This document shows, piece after piece, positions 62,232 through 64,000 of a stretch of 64,000 bases of DNA. This DNA comes from G963663525 sp963663525 (GTDB taxonomy: Bacteria; Myxococcota_A; SURF-8; G963663525). The first letter of the stretch is position 1, and the number at the start of each line of letters is the position of its first letter. The translations under genes were made by a program, and so were the position numbers. The stretch covers positions 1,302,001 to 1,366,000 of the forward strand of contig CAXXHC010000001.1 in assembly GCA_963663525.2 (NCBI GenBank). The letters run 5' to 3'. Below the pieces are notes generated by a model that saw only the letters and a program-made list of their open reading frames with translations, searched no databases and was not told the origin of the DNA.

Positions 62232-62566
62232 GCGGACGAAGATCGAGAAGCAAAGGACACAACTGGGAGCGGGAAGTGGCCCGTCGTTTTCGTGAAATCT
62301 GTCCCGGCGACGATATCCGCCGTGGACTTCAATATCGCGACGGTGCCGATTGTCCCGATGTCACCTCGGCTCTGTTCTGGATCGAGGCCAAACGAGGAAA
62401 ACGCACCAACATCAAAGCGGCGCTGAAACAGGCCGAAGAAGCCCAACCGAAAGGGAAATGGATTCTGGCCGTCACGAAGGACGACCGGGAACCTGCAGTG
62501 GCCAGTATGCGCCTGGATGAGTTTCTGGAACTTCTGGAAGAGTTTTGGGAACTGAGGATGCAGTGA
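62228..62566 (+). CDS. Small PD-(D/E)XK endonuclease (Holliday-junction-resolvase-like)
   Basis: The 112-residue protein is close to the phage/archaeal small resolvase pattern: SKGHNWEREVARRFREI (Glu in the first helix), GADCPDV (Asp), FWIEAKRGKR (Glu-x-Lys), and a helical end. It should cut branched or specific DNA, perhaps recombination intermediates. ATG 62228 overlaps the preceding stop, and the next gene starts in its stop (TGATG). Confidence 0.8.
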   Translation: MSGRRSRSKGHNWEREVARRFREICPGDDIRRGLQYRDGADCPDVTSALFWIEAKRGKRTNIKAALKQAEEAQPKGKWILAVTKDDREPAVASMRLDEFLELLEEFWELRMQ

Positions 62567-62850
62567 TGAAACCGAGAGATCGACGTTACGTCAACGCCAG
62601 GTTCGTCTTGCCCAGGGATTTGTACATTCAAGTCCTGGAATATCTGGAAGGCAAGCTGGCCTGGTTTCCCATCGAGGATCCTGTGGATCGGGATTCCCGA
62701 AACAATTACGTCAGGTTGCTTCGGGATGAAGGTCTCAGCAATAAGCAAATCGCCAAAAAACTGTGTCTCAGTGTGCGACACGTCAGACGGATTTTGAACG
62801 AGTCCGCGACGAGCCTGCCTGCGGGGGACGATAAGGGCGAAAAACAGTGA
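62566..62850 (+). CDS. HTH protein, 94 aa
   Basis: The C-terminal part has a clear HTH (YVRLLRDEGLSNKQIAKKL, then CLSVRHVRRIL). The N-terminal half (NARFVLPRDLYIQVLEYLEG) is helical. Proteins of this type lie before terminase genes in phages and may regulate packaging or late genes. ATG 62566 overlaps the preceding stop. Confidence 0.7.
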   Translation: MKPRDRRYVNARFVLPRDLYIQVLEYLEGKLAWFPIEDPVDRDSRNNYVRLLRDEGLSNKQIAKKLCLSVRHVRRILNESATSLPAGDDKGEKQ

Positions 62851-62875
62851 AAACCTCACAAAAGGTAGGAAGAAA

Positions 62876-63496
62876 ATGGCAGTGAAACGACGGAAACAGC
62901 AATGCACGGCCAAAGCCAAATCCACAGGCGAGCGATGTCGGCGATGGGCCGTGAATGGAAGCAATGTGTGTCGCCTGCATGGCGCGGGTGGTGATCGTTC
63001 AAAAGCCGGTCGCCCCAAGGGACATCCTAAAACCGGTGGAGGACCACCCCCTGAAGGCAATCTAAACGCGAAAAAGCACGGAGCCTATTCGGCGCGCCTC
63101 CAGCCAGAGGAACAGCCGCGCTACGAATCCATCCGATCTCGCTACGAAGGAGGTTTCGAGAACCTCTCCGAGATCGACAAGGATTGTATTCACCGCCTGG
63201 CGATGTTCGAGGTGAAGCTGGAGACGGCTCTGGAAAGCGGAGCGGCGGGGGACGCACTGGAACCGTTGCAGCGAATGATCCACCGGGAACTGAAAGCGCT
63301 CCAGGCCACACGCGAGGCCAAGGATACGTCCATCGCCACCGGCAATTCCCCTGCCGAGGTGGTTGCCGCTTTATTCATGAAAGCACAACGGTTGGGAATC
63401 GAAAGTGACACGGTTCAGGCGCTGCCGGATCCTGACGTGATCGACGTGGATGTGGTGGAAGTGAAAAGCGAATCTGAAAAGGACGGTGGGAAATGA
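62876..63496 (+). CDS. HGGXG/terminase-small-subunit-like protein
   Basis: Residues about 7-40 have C-x12-C-x11-C-x2-HGAG (CTAKAKSTGERC, RRWAVNGSNVCRLHGAG), followed by GRPKGHPKTGGGPPPEGN and a helical body. This resembles small proteins described as putative phage terminase small subunits. It is the last rightward gene visible; the large terminase would lie outside the window if this is a phage. ATG 62876 follows AAGGTAGGAAGAAA. Confidence 0.65.
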   Translation: MAVKRRKQQCTAKAKSTGERCRRWAVNGSNVCRLHGAGGDRSKAGRPKGHPKTGGGPPPEGNLNAKKHGAYSARLQPEEQPRYESIRSRYEGGFENLSEIDKDCIHRLAMFEVKLETALESGAAGDALEPLQRMIHRELKALQATREAKDTSIATGNSPAEVVAALFMKAQRLGIESDTVQALPDPDVIDVDVVEVKSESEKDGGK

Positions 63497-63498
63497 GG

Positions 63499-63948
63499 TC
63501 AGGGAATCTCAACAACCTCAATGCCATCGAGACCCGAAAAGTGCTTCACGTTGATGGTGGCGATACGAGCGATTCCGTGTTCGCGCATTGTGCCGTAAAG
63601 GATGAGGTCATAAATACGAGCGGACGAGATATCCAATTTGACGGCGGCGTCAAGTGCGAAATCGATAGCCGGTTCTCCCGGCGAAACGACCAGGACGGAA
63701 GGATTTACCTTCACGCGCTCTGCGAGAGGACGAAACGTCTTGGCTTTGAGCGGACCAGACGTATAGCTGTGAGATGTAAGTGTCCTGAACGCCTCTCCAA
63801 TTACTTGCGGAGAAATGGCGAATCGCAGGTCTTCGTTTCTCCACCGCCGAACCATGGCCATCACCCGCTCGTGGTGTGGATGAGCCACATCAAGAAAGCA
63901 GACGAGGATGTTCGAATCTACGAAAAGGATTTCACCAATTCTCGTCAT
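63499..63948 (-). CDS. PIN-domain toxin (VapC-like)
   Basis: The 149-residue protein has the PIN order: Asp in LFVDSNILVCFLD, Glu in QVIGEAFRTL, Asp in ARIYDLILYGTM, and IATINVKHFSGL at the end. These acidic residues should hold metal for RNA cleavage. The ATG at 63948 overlaps the end of the upstream antitoxin gene by 17 bases, the usual toxin-antitoxin arrangement. It converges on the phage-like operon. Confidence 0.85.
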   Translation of the reverse strand: MTRIGEILFVDSNILVCFLDVAHPHHERVMAMVRRWRNEDLRFAISPQVIGEAFRTLTSHSYTSGPLKAKTFRPLAERVKVNPSVLVVSPGEPAIDFALDAAVKLDISSARIYDLILYGTMREHGIARIATINVKHFSGLDGIEVVEIP

Positions 63949-64000
63949 ACAACTGCTCCTTGGTCGGGAAGGGAACGAGAACTTTTCCGGTGTTTATGCT
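63932..64000 (-). CDS. Antitoxin of the PIN toxin (partial, open at right edge)
   Basis: Only the last 22 codons are visible (INTGKVLVPFPTKEQLYDE, then NW and stop at 63932). The stop lies inside the toxin gene start. The sequence is short, with a charged end as in small antitoxins. Family cannot be assigned from this piece; the context makes the antitoxin role likely. Confidence 0.6.
   Translation of the reverse strand, partial: SINTGKVLVPFPTKEQLYDENW

Noticed and set aside
1..64000. CRISPR array, tRNA or rRNA genes
   Set aside because: No regularly spaced repeats, cloverleaf or rRNA-like stretch was noticed on either strand; a covariance-model scan was not possible.

Overview
The window looks like a mosaic of accessory DNA from a Gram-negative bacterium of moderate GC content. 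A lipobox lipoprotein with a DUF1566 domain, sigma-54 activators and a histidine kinase/response regulator pair would fit a Desulfobacterota- or Myxococcota-like host, but no rRNA, ribosomal protein or other lineage marker is present, so this is a weak inference. I recognise no tRNA, rRNA or CRISPR array.

Layout. 1-2.5 kb: an edge-truncated lipoprotein, a small XRE regulator and a leftward four-gene operon of unknown function. 2.6-19.1 kb: a probable mobile defence element. It holds a type I restriction-modification operon (hsdM, hsdS, NYN nuclease, NACHT-like NTPase, hsdR), a ParB-like protein, an HTH/nuclease-like protein, an excisionase-like HTH protein and a small serine recombinase. Copies of a 37-bp motif lie at both ends in the same orientation. 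Two insertion sequences sit in a row between the NACHT gene and hsdR, and the second separates hsdR from its Shine-Dalgarno sequence. 19.6-23.7 kb: a large serine recombinase split by a second identical copy of the ISL3-type element. 24.4-27.9 kb: an AT-rich two-gene operon encoding a KAP-type P-loop NTPase with leucine-rich repeats and a glutamine-synthetase-fold protein that has lost most catalytic residues. 28.2-29.1 kb: gene debris, including pieces of a serine recombinase and of comM.

29.5-41.9 kb: a sigma-54 activator divergent from a membrane protein/secreted nuclease/zinc-ribbon cluster, then an SMC-like ATPase co-transcribed with a histidine kinase and a response regulator, then an AT-rich membrane protein and ABC transporter plus methyltransferase cluster. 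41.9-49.0 kb: a leftward operon with SF1 helicase, winged-helix-like protein, PLD-family protein and an RtcR-like CARF/sigma-54 AAA+ regulator. A sigma-54-like promoter and two tandem TGGCAA boxes lie in front of it.

49.8-63.5 kb: a prophage or integrative-element left end. A leftward large serine recombinase faces a rightward operon with sigma-70-region-4-like protein, RecB-like Fe-S nuclease, a zinc-motif protein, a Lar/DUF1599 fusion, a RecD2-like helicase, an archaeo-eukaryotic primase-helicase, an iteron-type origin, a small PD-(D/E)XK endonuclease, an HTH protein and a terminase-small-subunit-like protein. The window ends in a leftward VapBC-type toxin-antitoxin pair.

The strongest candidates for undescribed systems are the KAP-LRR plus pseudo-glutamine-synthetase pair, the NYN/NACHT pair nested in the type I operon, the self-regulated helicase/PLD/CARF operon, and the SMC-ATPase/two-component trio. 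All functional claims are inferences from motifs and context; no database search was run.
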